Shown here one piece after another: positions 1-12,905 of a DNA stretch of 64,000 bases (positions within the stretch are counted from its first letter, which is position 1; each line of letters starts with the position of its first letter). The translations under genes were made by a program, and so were the position numbers. The stretch is taken from assembly GCA_014526335.1 (NCBI GenBank), contig JACTAT010000322.1:643338-707337 (forward strand), written 5' to 3'. Under the pieces are notes generated by a model. It made no database searches. It had not been told where the DNA came from and saw only the letters and a list, made by a program, of their open reading frames with translations. This DNA is from Chrysaora quinquecirrha (taxonomy: Eukaryota; Cnidaria; Scyphozoa; Semaeostomeae; Pelagiidae).

Positions 1-1661
1 TAGTATTGAAACTGCAATGTCTGCCAAAAGTCCTTGGAGCACCCCCGTAGTTTTTTAAAAAATAAGACTCCTCTTCCCTTTCTTACTGGGAAATACAGAA
101 AATCAAGCCCCTCCCCCCAAAACAATGTTGCTCGTCTTTTGTACAGTCTGAGCTTTCATAAGATGCATTACGGGTTCTCGTGGGATATTCCAAACCACAG
201 AAAATCAACATTTTTGAGGGAATTATCCTTTTCTAATAAAAATTCAAACTACCATCTGAGCAAAAATAGTATTTCATTAATTTTGGTATAGTGTTCCAAG
301 ACTTTTAGCAGGCATTGTGGCTTATTTCAAAGGCTCTCATTAAAATTCGCAGCTTGTTGGAATTAATGTATGCAGAAAGACGGGAGATTGTGCTGCAGCT
401 AATGACGATGCCTGGGCATTCATATCAATTCCATCATCCTTCGCTATCTTCTTTGTTCGAGCTGCAGCCCGATCTTTTTTCATATCTTCTATGCTTCGCT
501 TGGTAGACTGCAACCTCTTTGTGACTTTGAAAAGCACAGTCACTCTCAGTTATATATAGTGTTGGATACGGATGGTCATAAGTTGGTTTACCCTTGGCGA
601 AATGATTAGAACACACAGTTGAATAAGAATAAAATTTGAAGTCCCGTCGACCCTTTGATACTTGTTTCGCCCATAATTCACACTGCTCGTCGTCTTTTGG
701 AAATATATGAAACTTAAACTCATCTACATCATTTTTTTATTATTTGTTCTGGCAACCAATGTTTATTATTAAACGGACCAACACAGCCATTTTTCCTAGG
801 TATATTTCACAAATTTTTGTCAGTTCTCAGATTTTGAAAAGCTCGAGGAAAACATCTATTTCTTAAAATTATGAGTCATTAAAAAAGAGGATAACAAAGA
901 TTATACGCCAACAGGATGAGCTATATTCCACTGAGAAATTAAAATTACTTTTTAGTGGCATTCACCGCCTCTCTAACGAGTGAGATAATTCCTAAGCGCT
1001 TTCCGTGAGGTCATCCTCCTTGTGCACCCACACGGTTTTTTCGTGACGCTATGCCTGTGACGTACCGCCAAGAAAGGGATGATGACTGCGCTAATAATAT
1101 CTGCACAAAATAGTCAAATTTTCAATTAATTTATTTGTGAAAGCCATTTCATTTCAAGATGGTTCAGAAAACGTCGTTTCTTCGTTGTTTTTGTCGACCT
1201 GGAGAAAGGACAGTAATTCTTGCAGGGGCAGTATAAATGGGCCTAATTATGGTACCCAACTGTTGGGAGAATTTACGGCAGGAAAGCCCATATTTTACAA
1301 TTTTTGGCATTTAATTCACATAATACGATAATCAGTGCTTTATCATTTATCTTCTATTTGGTTGTTTATCAACATTTAGTGCAGCGAATTGAGACTGATA
1401 ATCGCAATTTTTTTCTGTTGTGGCTTTGATCCGCAATTGTGAATAATTTTGTAGTATTCTATAATGGCGCTAGAAAACGGGATTTAAAGGCTTATCGGAG
1501 ACGCGTTATGAAATAGTGCAATTTCATAGGCCATAGTTATTTCATAGATTCGTAGCAGTGGTAGCTATAGAGTACTCACACCAATGAATGTCCAAAAAAT
1601 TCCGGAAATTAATGTTTGTAAAATTTTACTCTAACGTTTACGGCACTATCCGCTGTGAAAA

Positions 1662-1683
1662 TATATATATATATATATATATA
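1662..1683. repeat. (AT)n microsatellite
   Basis: A run of alternating A and T, about eleven dinucleotides long, lies in otherwise unannotated DNA. Confidence 0.9.
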
Positions 1684-1704
1684 ATTGTATACCTGTAAGA
1701 GAAA

Positions 1705-1785
1705 ACAATCCTAGTTGTGATTTTCTGCGCCATCTGGGTGATCCAACGCTCTCCTATTGCGAAATGATGCTTGAGGGTGAGTTGT
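1705..1785 (+). repeat. Dispersed repeat R1, short diverged copy
   Basis: The segment with TGGGTGATCCAAC followed by a TTGAGGGTGAGTTGTTG-like stretch resembles the 3' part of longer copies near 6944-7180 and 9150-9425 (TGGGTGATCTAAT, then TTTAAGGGTGGGTTGTTG). All three are in the same orientation. Divergence is high and the family is not one I recognise. Confidence 0.45.
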
Positions 1786-4700
1786 TGATTTGTTCTTTAC
1801 CTTAAAATGTTGACGACTGTGAGCTGGAACATGGTGTCTTTTAAGCTCTGTGAAATGCAGTTATGAAGCTGGCATGGCAATGGATTAACAATATTGCTAG
1901 TATTGTGTGAATTAATTTTGATTGCGTTGCTAGTTTGATGGTTTCATCGACAAATTCCCGTCAGAAAACTTTTGGCCTAAACGAATATATACATGCATCT
2001 TTGAAATATATACATGCACCTATGTCAAGCTCCTGTTATCTTTTTAGGCAAACGTTCAGGCTCATATGCTGGCAAATGATCTTCAGCCTAAAAGCCCGAT
2101 TATGGAGTTAAGGGAAGAGGTTTGCATTTGATGACTATTAACACCTTTGACTTATTCAAACTTTTTACACATAGAAAGTGGAAATGTTCTAGATTTTAGA
2201 AACAGTATTTTTTTAAGTATCTTGCTGATCATAGGCTGTCAATATCTGCTGGGGTTGTCCGATTCTGAGATTTTAGATTGCTGATTAGGTTGTCTTCCAT
2301 GGAGAGCATTTTCAGAAAATATGCGTCATGTAAAAAAGCCAACCAGGAAATGTATGAGCTTTGCCAACATCTGTGTCTGTCCTTTTTGACAGTCTCCAAG
2401 ATTTTTAGACCAAGGTGTCTCTGCATTTTATCTTCACGGCCTCGACAACCAGAGAGGTCGTGTGCATACAGATGTTGAAGAGGTACGTCAAGCTGAATAG
2501 GCAAACGTGGCTCTTTGTTCCAGAGTTCCAGATTAACTACAGATTAGAGCTAACTTCTATGTTCTTGAATGTTTGCACTTGTTATGATATATCAGTCTAT
2601 ATCATTTTTTCTTCTATCACTTTCTTTTATGCGTGTAAATGATAACCACATTACAGGTAAATGAAATTGGTATAACACAAAATGAGATAGAGAACGAGGT
2701 ACGTAGCTTTCTTCTTTTTAGACTCTGCTTTGATCAATATATTCTGACTCATGCTCTCACCGCGGAAACAGGTGTGCTTATTGACTTTCGAAACGACCAA
2801 AAAGACCTTTTCGGCATTATGTATGTTTCTTCATTTTGTTGCCTTTTTGAGTTACTAGGGACGAACTTTTCGAAGGCATATTAATTTTGAAATTTCTTTG
2901 AGTTTTCACTGATGGATTAAAAGAAGAACTGGTATCTTTTCGCTCATATACTTTCACAATTAACATCATCCGTGTCAAAAGTATTACGTATTAATTAGGC
3001 TACTGCAAGATTTTGTTCAGAGTTGGTTTGGTAGACGTTTGGTGGACGCGGAAGTCAATAAAATCAACATGCGAATCCAATAAAACTTTTGAAAGTAATA
3101 ATTCATGACACAAAATTGCCAACCAAACAATTCGAATCACTCATATGGGGCACTACCTTGGCAGAGTTGGATAATGTGTGTCCTTAAAGCGGTTATGCCG
3201 TAATAAAAGAAAACATATTTGAGGTCTTTTACTGCAAAATGCTGTGGGACTACTTCATAGTGAGCCACCCCATAGAACAGATTGCTTTGTTGATTCAACA
3301 TTTGATGTTGGACCTCAGTCCTTCCTGCAGCCTCCCCACTTGGATGGCTCAGATGTAGACCAGTCTAATCTACCCATCTGTACATTTAACTGAAGGGATT
3401 ATGAATAATATTGTTGTGTATCCTTTCAACTCACTAACCAGCTTAAGCAATATTCCTCTTTCTTCGGGTACCTTGGAAATTAATGCCCGAAGACAAGAAC
3501 CCTATCCGAACGTTAAAATTTGTTGTAAAAGATACCTTTCTTTTGTATTTAATATTTTGTTGCTTGCAACAACGAATCTCAAAATGTCTAACTACGAATA
3601 ATTTTGGCATGTATCTCCGGACTATGAAGCCAATTACCTAACAAAATTTGTCGAAATGAGAGCCACTTTTTTCATCAAAGATGCTAGTTCGAAGAGCATT
3701 TACGGGCCAAGCCAAAATGCTACAGTTTTGCAACGCCTGCTCTCGCCAGCACGAAAAGGAAAATTGTGCCTCCCCACTAAACTGCCAGCTAATAAACAAG
3801 TTGGCAGAACATATTCCACCCCACCAAAAAATCCTAAAGAAAAAATTCATACTATGAAAACACAACTATGAGCATACAATTGTTTCTGGCCTACCAGAGC
3901 AGGACCAAACAGTATGTTACCTTCACATATTGGCTTATATGTTACCTTCACATATAGTCCTAACAACAAAAGCTTAGCTGGACATGGCCAAACAAGCATA
4001 GCTCGAAGAATAAGCAAAAGTCATTAAGCATACGGGATATCTTTCCTATGATGGTTGTTGCGAGATAGATACGAAATTTTCTGCTGCTGCGCAAAAGATA
4101 CTTTCGCATACTGAATCTTGTAGATGAGGATAATCACGGCTGCTTAGCATTGATTTAATGAAAGATTCCTTAACCTGCTCTGTTATGAGGAAAAGCCCGT
4201 TTAAGCAATGTTGCTCGCTCTAATTGCGGCACACTCATCGACCTCGCTGGGGAATGGCATGGGAATGTAATTTCGCCAGTGAATGGATTGGAAGACATAG
4301 ATCCGTGTATGGGAGTCTAGAGAATGTAGAGGCAATAAAAAAGAACTTAGTTGTAACGCCATGTTTACCTACCTTCTTCAAGATAAGATTTTTTAGATAA
4401 GATCTTCAAGATGCAATTTTTCAGTTGGGGACAAAAATAACACACTGAAAATTCAATAATTGACCATTGGGAAAGACCTTTCCGGGTTCAAGAGTGTTGT
4501 TTAGATATTTCAGAGTGAAATAAAGATTTTCAGGATTCTTTTGTTGAGCAGTTGACCAGGGGCTATTTTTAAGTCGAGAGACAAATTTTAGAATGGAAGA
4601 GGGAACTAGATACTGGCGAGATTATTTAAGATCTCTGTGTTCATTTTGAATTGCTTTTAAGACTTACTTGGTATTTTTGTATTAATCGTATTGGACGCTG

Positions 4701-5504
4701 GCTTCTTTCCAGCATTCAATATGATTAATATTCATTTTGGGAGGTTTTAATTGTAATTCTTGTTGTAGTTTGCCACCGAATGAATTTGTTGAGGAAGGAT
4801 GAGGTTCGGACTGTTGTTGGATTTCGTAATAATAAAGGTACTTAGGGTAAAAGTGATGTGTAATAGAAAACTTTGGCGGATGAATTTTTTAACAAAGTTA
4901 TCAAGTTGTTCAAACATCCATGTCTCAGTCTCACTCAGATCTGCAGTTTTGAGATGCCACGAGATTTTGGAAAGTAGATAACGGTGATATGGCAGTAGTT
5001 AGTTTTTTATGAATCACAGGGGAATCTATCAATCTCTTGTTACAATAAAGCTGTGATTATGGGCGTATTTTTTGGTCACATTCTGTTTTCAGCAGACACC
5101 TTCTTTTTTCGGTAGATGTCGAAACGTATTTTTTTGGTACCGTCTTCTGAAAACGGCAGGTTTGGTAGGCCTCCAAAACCTTCTGCCCCCGAAGCTGGAA
5201 GGTTTCGCAGGCATCGCAAGGAATCTCGTTCTGAATGTTGAATATTAATTTCATAGTTAATTTCAAAGCTTTTGAGATGATGTAATCTTGTAAAAAAGCT
5301 GTTCAAGTTGAAAATTATGCTGCATAAAGTAACTTAGAACGAAATGTTCACTCAGTTGGTCTATCGGTCTATCTACTCCCATCTACTCTCACAGTTCATA
5401 ACAAAGAAAGCGCTGACTATCACGTTTGAAATGTTTTGCAATTTCGCGGGCAACTCTTTAGAAATCATCGGCATCCCTTAAGAACGGCGCATGCTGTTGC
5501 TGGC

Positions 5505-5551
5505 AATGACCTACGGTCATTGCTTGCGTGCCTGCGGCACGCTTTATACGC
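5505..5551. repeat. Two adjacent short palindromes
   Basis: CAATGACC-TAC-GGTCATTG is a perfect 8-bp inverted repeat with a 3-nt loop. It is followed by GCGTGCC-TGC-GGCACGC, a 7-bp stem. The motif ACGGTCATTGC plus GTGC also occurs near the right end of the hAT element (about 27590-27630), so this may be the scar or sub-terminal part of a related DNA transposon. Confidence 0.6.
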
Positions 5552-6943
5552 TTTATACATTCCAGTACATTGTGCCCTTTCTTGACTCAACAACCCCTGC
5601 CCTCCAAAATTCCTAGTTGCGCCAGACGTTTATGAAGAAATTGTACAGAAGTGGACGACCTTTTATTCTAAATGTGGATCATTTATACACACGTGTAATC
5701 ATGTCTTCCAAAGTGCACCAACGAGTGAAATGATCAAGTTAACCTCTGAATCTCATGTTCAAGACCGCTTATCATGACAGCATTATCTGCAATCTAGTAC
5801 CACAAAGGGGCAAAGGGGGTCGGGGGGTAGGTAGGAAAGCAAAATTGATTGCATTTGCTATCAGGTGTGTATTTCATAAAAGTGTTTAAGCAATGGTAAT
5901 AAGCCATTAGGCTGAGGCAGTCTCCTTGGATTACCGTTTTGCTCATATGAATGAAAGGGTTTCTTACGATTCAGTTATGATAAAGCCCACAATAACTGTA
6001 TCCGAGCTCAAAAGTGCGGTTTGTACTAACGGGTTTGGTTTAATATTTTCTGTTATTACCCCAATGAAACAATAAGAGAAACAAGGGATTGACAGAAACG
6101 GCGGCCATCTTTTGCGGAAACCTCTTTTGCGGATAATATTTCCCTAGCATCATAACGTCGCATTCGAACGTTTTTAACCAGACTGCATAACAGAGTTGCT
6201 GCCCTTACCATAGGGTAACAACAAAGTGTGGACATTGGAGTAATCATTTTGAATGCTTTTCTAAACTTCTATTTGAACATAATGATATTTGAACACGTTG
6301 ATTATAAGATCATGATTCACAAGCCCTGTCAAAAATCCTTTTGCATCGTTCGATATAGCAATTAGAGCTAAGGAAGGAAACAACGAATCACGGACACAAG
6401 ATGTAAATATCTTCAGAGGAACACTGTCATGTCAGATCACTGGTTTATTTGTCGACAATTATCTGGATCTGATGTATCACCCTTTTTGGATACAGAATTT
6501 TTTCTAATTATTGGGACCCTTTCCAGATGTCAAAATAACACGAATTATTTCTATTTTACGTGAGCGTAGATATGAACATCGTTTCAATTGGATTATCGAG
6601 GGGACAAGGTGCACAAAAAGTTTTCATTCTACTGGTGATTTTAATAATTTGTCGATAAAAAGGTTGTGATAGATTAAGTGGAACTTCAGGCGTATTAAAA
6701 ATTAAGTTGGCTCAAATCTCGATTTTCACTCCATTCGAAAAAATTAGCCCGAATAGCGGTCGAAGCACTGTACATCGCCTACACGCCTGCTGATTTCTAT
6801 TGTTTTGCCTAATTTGTTGTTAACGTGAGAAAAGCTGGTAAGTTCAGTGGAGTTATGGAACGACATTGGACTATGGAATGAGATGATATGGAATGCTGGA
6901 ATGACATTTTTAACCTAGGAATAGGACAGCACTACGAACTGCT

Positions 6944-7180
6944 ATGCCACACTTGCAATTCGGCGAGGAAAACAATGAAAATTCATTGAAGAGTCCAAGT
7001 GAGAAAGCGAATTTTGATGTGGATAGATTCCAAAACTCCGAAGCGGAAAAAGATCTTGCTGTGCCAATTATTTCAAAACAATCCTCGCTGTCATTTTCCG
7101 CAGAGTTTGGGTTTTCAACCAGCTGCTGTCCTATGGCGGAATCATGTTTAGGGCTAGGTTGTTGTTTCGACCCACGGATT
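6944..7180 (+). repeat. Dispersed repeat R1, copy 2
   Basis: This segment shares a collinear series of words with 9150-9425: a GAAAATTCATTGAAGAGTCC-like stretch, TTTTGATGTGGA(T/C)AGATTCC, and TTTCAAAACAATCCTCG. It stays open for 88 codons here (6944-7210), but the other copy has an insertion and breaks the frame. I read it as a repeat rather than a gene. Confidence 0.55.
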
Positions 7181-8024
7181 GGTTGCTCTCTTTGCCGAAA
7201 ATTGTGTTGATGGACATTAGTAGGGACGTGTTATTTTATCCCATCTCAACATCTCTGGGAATTGCGATCTACGTACCTGGCGTCACACAGGCACGAAAGT
7301 ACATTAATAACCATACTTTTTTGTGTGGTAGGTACGCAATCCTTTTGAATGGATGGTAGTATTTTCCGAGTGCTAAGAACTAAAACAGGTTTGGAAGCAG
7401 GGAAACACTTAGTAATGGCCTTTTGTGCTTGATTTCCAATTGCAACGAGATGTTGCCTATCCAAGACAATTCTAAGTAAACGGGGCCCTTTGCGGACCAT
7501 TCCATCTGTCAACCGAAAAACGTACGATCTTCTTGCGTGACAAGACAAGGTAAATTTTAATTGACAACGGCTATCCAGAGGATGTCATTTCAGAATGTCT
7601 TCTGGGCACCACTGTTATCGTCAAAATAGTTGTGGATTTTAGAATGCCGATTTAAGAAACGCTTCTACAGCTTAATCTTTAATAACTGTGCAGCTACTTT
7701 GCATTTTGAGAACTTGAAGACCGTTCAAACGTGTCGCACAGCAGTTTTTGGTTTCAGACAAATTAATGTGAGATTTTATGAAGATTGACTTGATGTATGA
7801 TTATTCAGCAACGTAGGAACAATAGGTTGTTTGGTTTGTTGATTGTTGTATTCTGCATGATGATGTAATGCCTTTTTGCCCTGCCAGTGTCCTATCCATA
7901 CTACAAAGTCTGCACCACAAAACACACATAAAACAAGAGCATTAACAGTAAATTTCCTTCATCGAGTAGTAAACACTAATAAGTATTCAAATGAGAAATG
8001 CTTGATTTTTCCACCGTTTTTCAG

Positions 8025-8165
8025 ATGTCATCAACGAAAGACAAAGATTTGGAAAGAGCTATCCTGGAAATCAGAGAATATCTAAACAATACGAATGTTT
8101 TACCTGAAATTGCTACAAATCTAAAACTCCTGGCAAGGGATATTAATAAAGCATTTGAAAACTGA
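8025..8165 (+). CDS. Possible 46-residue terminal exon, unknown function
   Basis: An ATG directly follows a pyrimidine-rich tract ending in TTTTTCAG, a good 3' splice-site context. It opens a 46-codon frame ending in TGA. The peptide is polar and looks helical (begins MSSTKDKDLERAILEIREYL and ends DINKAFEN), with leucine/isoleucine spacing like a short coiled coil. Its composition is more protein-like than surrounding chance frames. No upstream exon is recognised; AATTAAA-like words follow about 150 nt downstream. It could be the last exon of a small gene or chance. I do not recognise the sequence. Confidence 0.3.
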   Translation: MSSTKDKDLERAILEIREYLNNTNVLPEIATNLKLLARDINKAFEN

Positions 8166-9149
8166 TTATAAAGTTTTGAAAGGCCTCGCCATATTATCTT
8201 ACTGTTACAGACCTTGTTTAAGGATTTTATCAATTTGTTTAAAATGCGAAAAAGCAAAAGCATGATCTGAATAGTGAAAACTTTGTTTGCTTCTGACTGA
8301 AATTAATCTATTTGCAATTAAAATGTAATTGAAACAGAGGGCACAAGTCTTTCTTTGCAAAATCCAATAATTTATTCGAGTATTGTAATCAAGACATTTG
8401 AAGCACTTCAATTCAACAGAGTGGAAATTGCGAATGTATGCACTTCGCGCTGACAAAAAGCTGCGGGGTTTTACGGGGCTGCTGTGGAGTGTTACGCACC
8501 AATTTTCACTTTAAAAATTGAATTTTCAACGGAAAAATCCTATTTTGCGTCGGTCTGTTGTTTGTAAAGCCTTTATTATTATCTATCCGGTTTACGTCAT
8601 GTAAGTTATATTTTCAAACTTTGAGAAGATTACAGGGGCGGACAGCGGACTGGCAGGGATGCTAGGTTGCGATCCCAACCCGGGCCCTCTTGCTACTTGG
8701 CCCTTAATTGATAAATTACAACAAATTAACTTTTCATCATCCATACGAATCATTATTGCTAGAGATTACAATTAATAGAAATCAAGATGAGATTTTGAAC
8801 GCAAATAATTTGCATCAGCCTTTGGGGGGCCTATTGTAGGTTTGTGGCTTCACGGCTTCGACCCCTATCCAGCTCTGCGGCTTACATTAAGTAGGGGGTC
8901 AGCTGTTTATGACACAGAGATTTTGCAACTCAGATCGGGAAATGTAATATCTATAGAGATTTTTATAATTGTGATAACCAGCGAAAACATTATCGGGCAT
9001 ACTTAAAAGCTTTTTTGTCTGGCAATCCTCAGGGTTTGAGCGTCAGAAACAGGCCAAAAACACTTAGACTAAAGCGGAACTTCTACCCAGATGCGGATCG
9101 AAATGCACCAATCAGAAAGAAGAGCTAAATTGGCATTGTGTTGTAAACA

Positions 9150-9425
9150 TCAATCAGCTTTACGCGGGAAGAACAATGGAAATTAATTGAAGAGTCCAAG
9201 TAAGAAAGCGAACTCTTTCTCTCTACACAGAACCGGCTTTTTGGTTTTGATGTGGACAGATTCCAAACGCTGAGATGAAACGAGGATCTAGCCCTGCCAA
9301 TTATTCGAAAACAATCCTCGTTGTAATTTTCCCCACACTCTGGGTGATCTAATAAATGTTGTCCTATTGTCAAATAAATGTTGTCCTGTTGTCCTAGAAT
9401 CATATTTAAGGGTGGGTTGTTGCCT
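9150..9425 (+). repeat. Dispersed repeat R1, copy 3
   Basis: This is the longest copy of R1. Compared with 6944-7180 it has an extra TCTCTCTACACAG-containing stretch and a local duplication of the AAATAAATGTTGTCCT word near 9350-9395. No coding capacity is conserved between copies. Confidence 0.55.
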
Positions 9426-9518
9426 AGAGTTGAAAGGGATTCTAGAAATCATGAGAGATAAGGTTGATCCTTTTGGATTGGCAGAAATTCATTTAAGTGT
9501 GCACGCCCCTATGGACCC

Positions 9519-10619
9519 TTAAATGGCGTAGCCAGGGTCTTGGCTTTGGCAAAAATTTTTGGGACCATGACCTTCTACAGGTCGTAAAACGGCCCTCTAG
9601 AAAAGAGATTTGATGGGCTTTCAAACGGAGAAAATATGCTGGACAATTCTTGCTTTTCACAATAATTTCACGACAACGGACCTACAATCTTCGTACAGCG
9701 TCTATTGCTATGCCAGGAAAAACTTGATTTAAGACCATTGAAAATCATGAAAGCTACCAAATATCTACGTTGTAAACACAAAATTTGTTACCATGCGTTT
9801 TCTAGTATGAAAACACGGAAATATTCTTAAATTGATTAAAGGAAGGCACACAAAACTAGGGGGGTTCGGGGGTATGCTCCCCCGGAAAAATTTTCATTTT
9901 CCAACCTCTAGTATCGCATAGAATGCATATTTTTTTGCTTGCCTATTATGTTGTGTTACATACTCGATATCCGAAGACATCTCACCTCACCTGTTTGTTG
10001 GAAACATTTGCTTTCTTGTTGATGAAGAACATTCCAGCCAAAAATACATATTTATTATGCGAAGCGGTGAAAATTTTCATTCTACGCTACGTTTATCTAC
10101 TAGAAACATGCACTGTGTTGTGTGATCTTTCGTTTAATCTACTAATTTTTCGTGGTTTTGCCTTTTTGTTCTATCTCACTTTATTTCGACAACGAGAGAA
10201 AGGAGATTGACGTTTTCACTTTTCACCACAGCAAGAGAACGCTAGAGAGATCTTTTGATTAAACTTTAAATCTGTCTGACGGGATCGTAAAAACACAAGA
10301 AAGGTCCCTACCTTTAGAACCCTTCACACATCGAAACCTATTGCAAAAGGAGGGGAGTGTGGGTTGAACAATAGTAAACATGTGGCGTTAATTGCCGCAT
10401 AATATTAGTCGTAGAACATTTTCCTTGGAACCGAGCAGGTGAGGTGGAATGATATCTCTACTCTTCCTCTAAAATGAAAAATATAATTCGCCCAAACGTT
10501 ATTAGAATTTCTCCCCCACTGATTTTATTGCAGAAATTGACTTTTCTAAAACACCAACTTTTCAACTATTGGGGGGGCGACCCCCACCCTTGCCCCCCCT
10601 TGGCTACGCCACTGTTAAA
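9519..10619 (+). mobile_element. Non-autonomous hAT-like element, copy 1 of repeat A
   Basis: The ends are inverted: TGGCGTAGCCAGGG at 9524 against CCCTTGGCTACGCCACTG ending at 10614. CAGTGGCGTAGC is a familiar hAT terminal motif; the left end lacks the initial CAG. TTAAA is present on both sides (9519-9523 and 10615-10619), which fits a 5-bp target duplication. A frame of 95 codons at 9923-10210 is open in both copies, but copy differences change amino acids freely, so I do not consider it a gene. A C-rich/G-rich stem lies near the right end. A second copy is at 14207-15277. Confidence 0.65.
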
Positions 10620-12415
10620 TAGAGTTGCGCCTTCGGCGCACATTGCTACAAGCATGTCCGATTTTCATTTTTGCCCCTCCACTGGTGCTAGCGACCCTAC
10701 AGTTGATAAAGGCCCCAATGTATTCTGGTACTGTATTGCAAAAAAGTTGTGTTACATCGAAAGTAATGATTATGCTAACTTAGAAGGTCGAGTCAGCTGG
10801 CTACGATATCTCGGTTTGGGATGGGTTGTTGCAAATGAATTTCTCACGATGACGATAATGCATTCTTGTGGATTTTTTTGAGGGAAGAGCCAGCATAAGT
10901 CAACGTATATGATAAATAAGCTACTGTAGGTACGGGCCCTTTTACTGGAAGAAGCAACCCTGGATATTCGCTGCCAGTCCGCCTATGGAGAAGAAGAGCG
11001 TCTGTCTTGAAATTTAGCAACGAAAACAACAATATTGGTTTGAATAGTGATAAAAGAAGCAGCATAATGGATAAACAGAGGAATAAATTATTTGAGATAG
11101 CAAGAACTTGTCTGTTTACATCTGGTTTACCAGTTTTGAAACATTTTCTGGACCTTTCTCCCTCTTTTCTGGGTTCGCGAATTGGAATGGCTTATATTCT
11201 TGACAGAAAATCCATCTTCGTTGGCCTGAGTAAAAAGGGTTTATAGTTTACATTTCAAGTATTTCAAGGATACGTTTCATTACGTCAAGAATTCTGAATT
11301 GAAGATGCTATCTCTTCAGATTGAGGCTTCTCAAATTTTGAGTCAAACCAATCCTATAATTTGCAAAAGTATGAAATTATTTGCGAAAAATAGTTTCATA
11401 TTTGATTTCTCAGTGTCATAATCTACCATTTTACATACTTCTTTTACTACAGAGAAAAATCGTTAAACGAGGTCTTTAATTTATTCGATGGGGAAAATGT
11501 CTGTTTATCATGAGTTGAATTCTTACCCCAATTTTTGTACATCTAGTTCAGAAAAAACTTACTTAAGACCCACATGGTAAATGAAACAACTTTTTAAATA
11601 CAATGCAGAAAAGGCTGAACTGATGATATAGAGTGAGGGTTTCCTCTAAAGTTTCTAATATATATAATGACATTTAATTTCCCTTAATAATTGAAATAAA
11701 TGTCCATCAAAGCGCAAGGTTAAGCCCTTCAAGAAACTCGGGTGATTAAGCGATATAAAAAATAAACAATGAACATCATTTCCCATAGCATCTTCGTTCT
11801 CTTGGTAGTCAATTTCTTCGTTAGTAAAGAATGTAGTCAAGACTTCACAATATCTTTAAGGGAATTGACAAAGAAAAAAGTGGCTTAAGCCACCCATCAA
11901 TCAAATTTTAAAACGAAAATAGTACCTAAATGGTCGTTTGTTCAGGAACTCAAAAGAGCCGCTTTGTCTTCATAAGTATGACCTTCTTTTTTGTATGTCT
12001 ATTCTATGCTTCTGATATTGCAAATAACCCATTTCTCGACAGTAGACACTTTCCCTACTATTACAAGCAAAACCTCTTGAAAATGCTAAGGGCAAGCCTA
12101 ATTATAAGCGTGTATTTTTAAATATTAAAGTTACAAAAATTAAGTCTGGGTAGGTGAAGGAGGCGGCATCGCAGCCATCCACCACTTCACAATGACCCCA
12201 TCAGGAGATGAGGCGTCCCTGCTTGACGTGGTAGTCAAGGGTCCATGCACACGCGTAACTTTTTTACATTCTTCTAGGAATTATACGAGTTAAAACCCCA
12301 ATGCGCCCTGTGCATGGTCGATTTTTGTCAATTTTTCAAGAGCTTGCTCAAGGATTTATAATCAGGGCTGTTGGAGGAAAAATTTGGCCGAATGGTGCAT
12401 TTTATGATACCTCGT
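10620..12415. other. No gene seen
   Basis: This is AT-rich sequence with scattered short frames on both strands (for example 11655-11840 minus and 11930-12121 plus). None has domain-like composition. A GC-richer patch at about 12150-12260 precedes the satellite copies and has no recognised identity. Confidence 0.5.
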
Positions 12416-12419
12416 GAAA

Positions 12420-12740
12420 CTTCGTGAAACTACAAAGTTTGATGCGCTGAAGAAGATAGGATCGAGACCCCAACTCAAAAATGCAAAAAATGCTATTTTT
12501 AGCATTGGGTACTCGGTTCGAGCTCTTTTTGAAGGCTCTTACTGTAAATACTGTGCAAATAATGATATCAGCATGAATCTCGGTATTCCAACACAGTTTG
12601 ATGCGCTGAAAAAGATAGGGTCAGAACCCCATCCCAAAATGCCCCAAAATGCCATTTTTAGCATGGGGTACTCGGTTCCAGCCCTTTTTGAAGGCTCTTA
12701 CTGTAAATACTGTGCAAATTATGATATCAGCACGAAATTC
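12420..12740 (-). repeat. ~150-160-bp satellite S1, two units (reverse orientation)
   Basis: Two units begin at about 12439 and 12600 with TTTGATGCGCTGAA(G/A)AAGATA and share GGTACTCGGTTC plus a following TTTTTGAAGGCTCTTACTG stretch. Their reverse complement matches the array at 27838-28690 (TTTTTCAGCGCATCAAACTG, CAGTAAGAACCTTCAAAAAG). The 121-codon frame across the units is a by-product of repetition. Confidence 0.75.
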
Positions 12741-12745
12741 GGTAT

Positions 12746-12897
12746 TGTAACATTCTACGCATGCGTGAATGGGCGTTAACGCTGAGGTCACGAGGTATTT
12801 TGTATTTCCGTATCAACCCAGTGCCTTCTGGCTCATTCTATCAGTTATCGTGTCTGGTTAGTGAAAGTCTGTCTTGTCTAATTCGTTAGTAAAATTT
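12746..12897 (+). repeat. 152-bp direct repeat D1, upstream of gag
   Basis: The block from TGTAACATTCTACGCATGCG to CGTTAGTAAAATTT is repeated at 16130-16281 with only a few substitutions and the same length. It ends nine bases before the gag ATG, so it would supply the leader and probably the promoter of that gene. It could be an LTR or the A1 part of a split direct repeat as in Ngaro/PAT-type DIRS elements. It contains CGCATGCG and a TGAGGTCA half-site-like word. Confidence 0.75.
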
Positions 12898-12905
12898 TAT
12901 TCGAA

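Larger units (their letters stand above)
1..6940. other. Gene-poor AT-rich stretch
   Basis: I see no supported gene in this stretch. Open frames are short (under about 90 codons), have no recognisable domain and look like chance frames in AT-rich DNA. The minus-strand frame at 340-543 has a lysine/arginine-rich, helix-like composition but no start context or neighbouring exon to support it. Small repeats and palindromes within the stretch are listed separately. Confidence 0.6.

Noticed and set aside
340..543. Basic helical frame on the minus strand near the left edge
   Set aside because: No splice or start support and no recognisable family; could be chance or an exon whose partners lie outside the window.
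8633..8890. Possible MITE starting CAGGGGCGGACAGCGGACTGG
   Set aside because: The start looks hAT-like, but I could not find a convincing inverted partner or flanking duplication at the right side.
9923..10210. 95-codon frame conserved in both copies of repeat A
   Set aside because: Differences between copies are mostly amino-acid replacements and the frame has no domain; conservation reflects recent duplication of a non-coding element.
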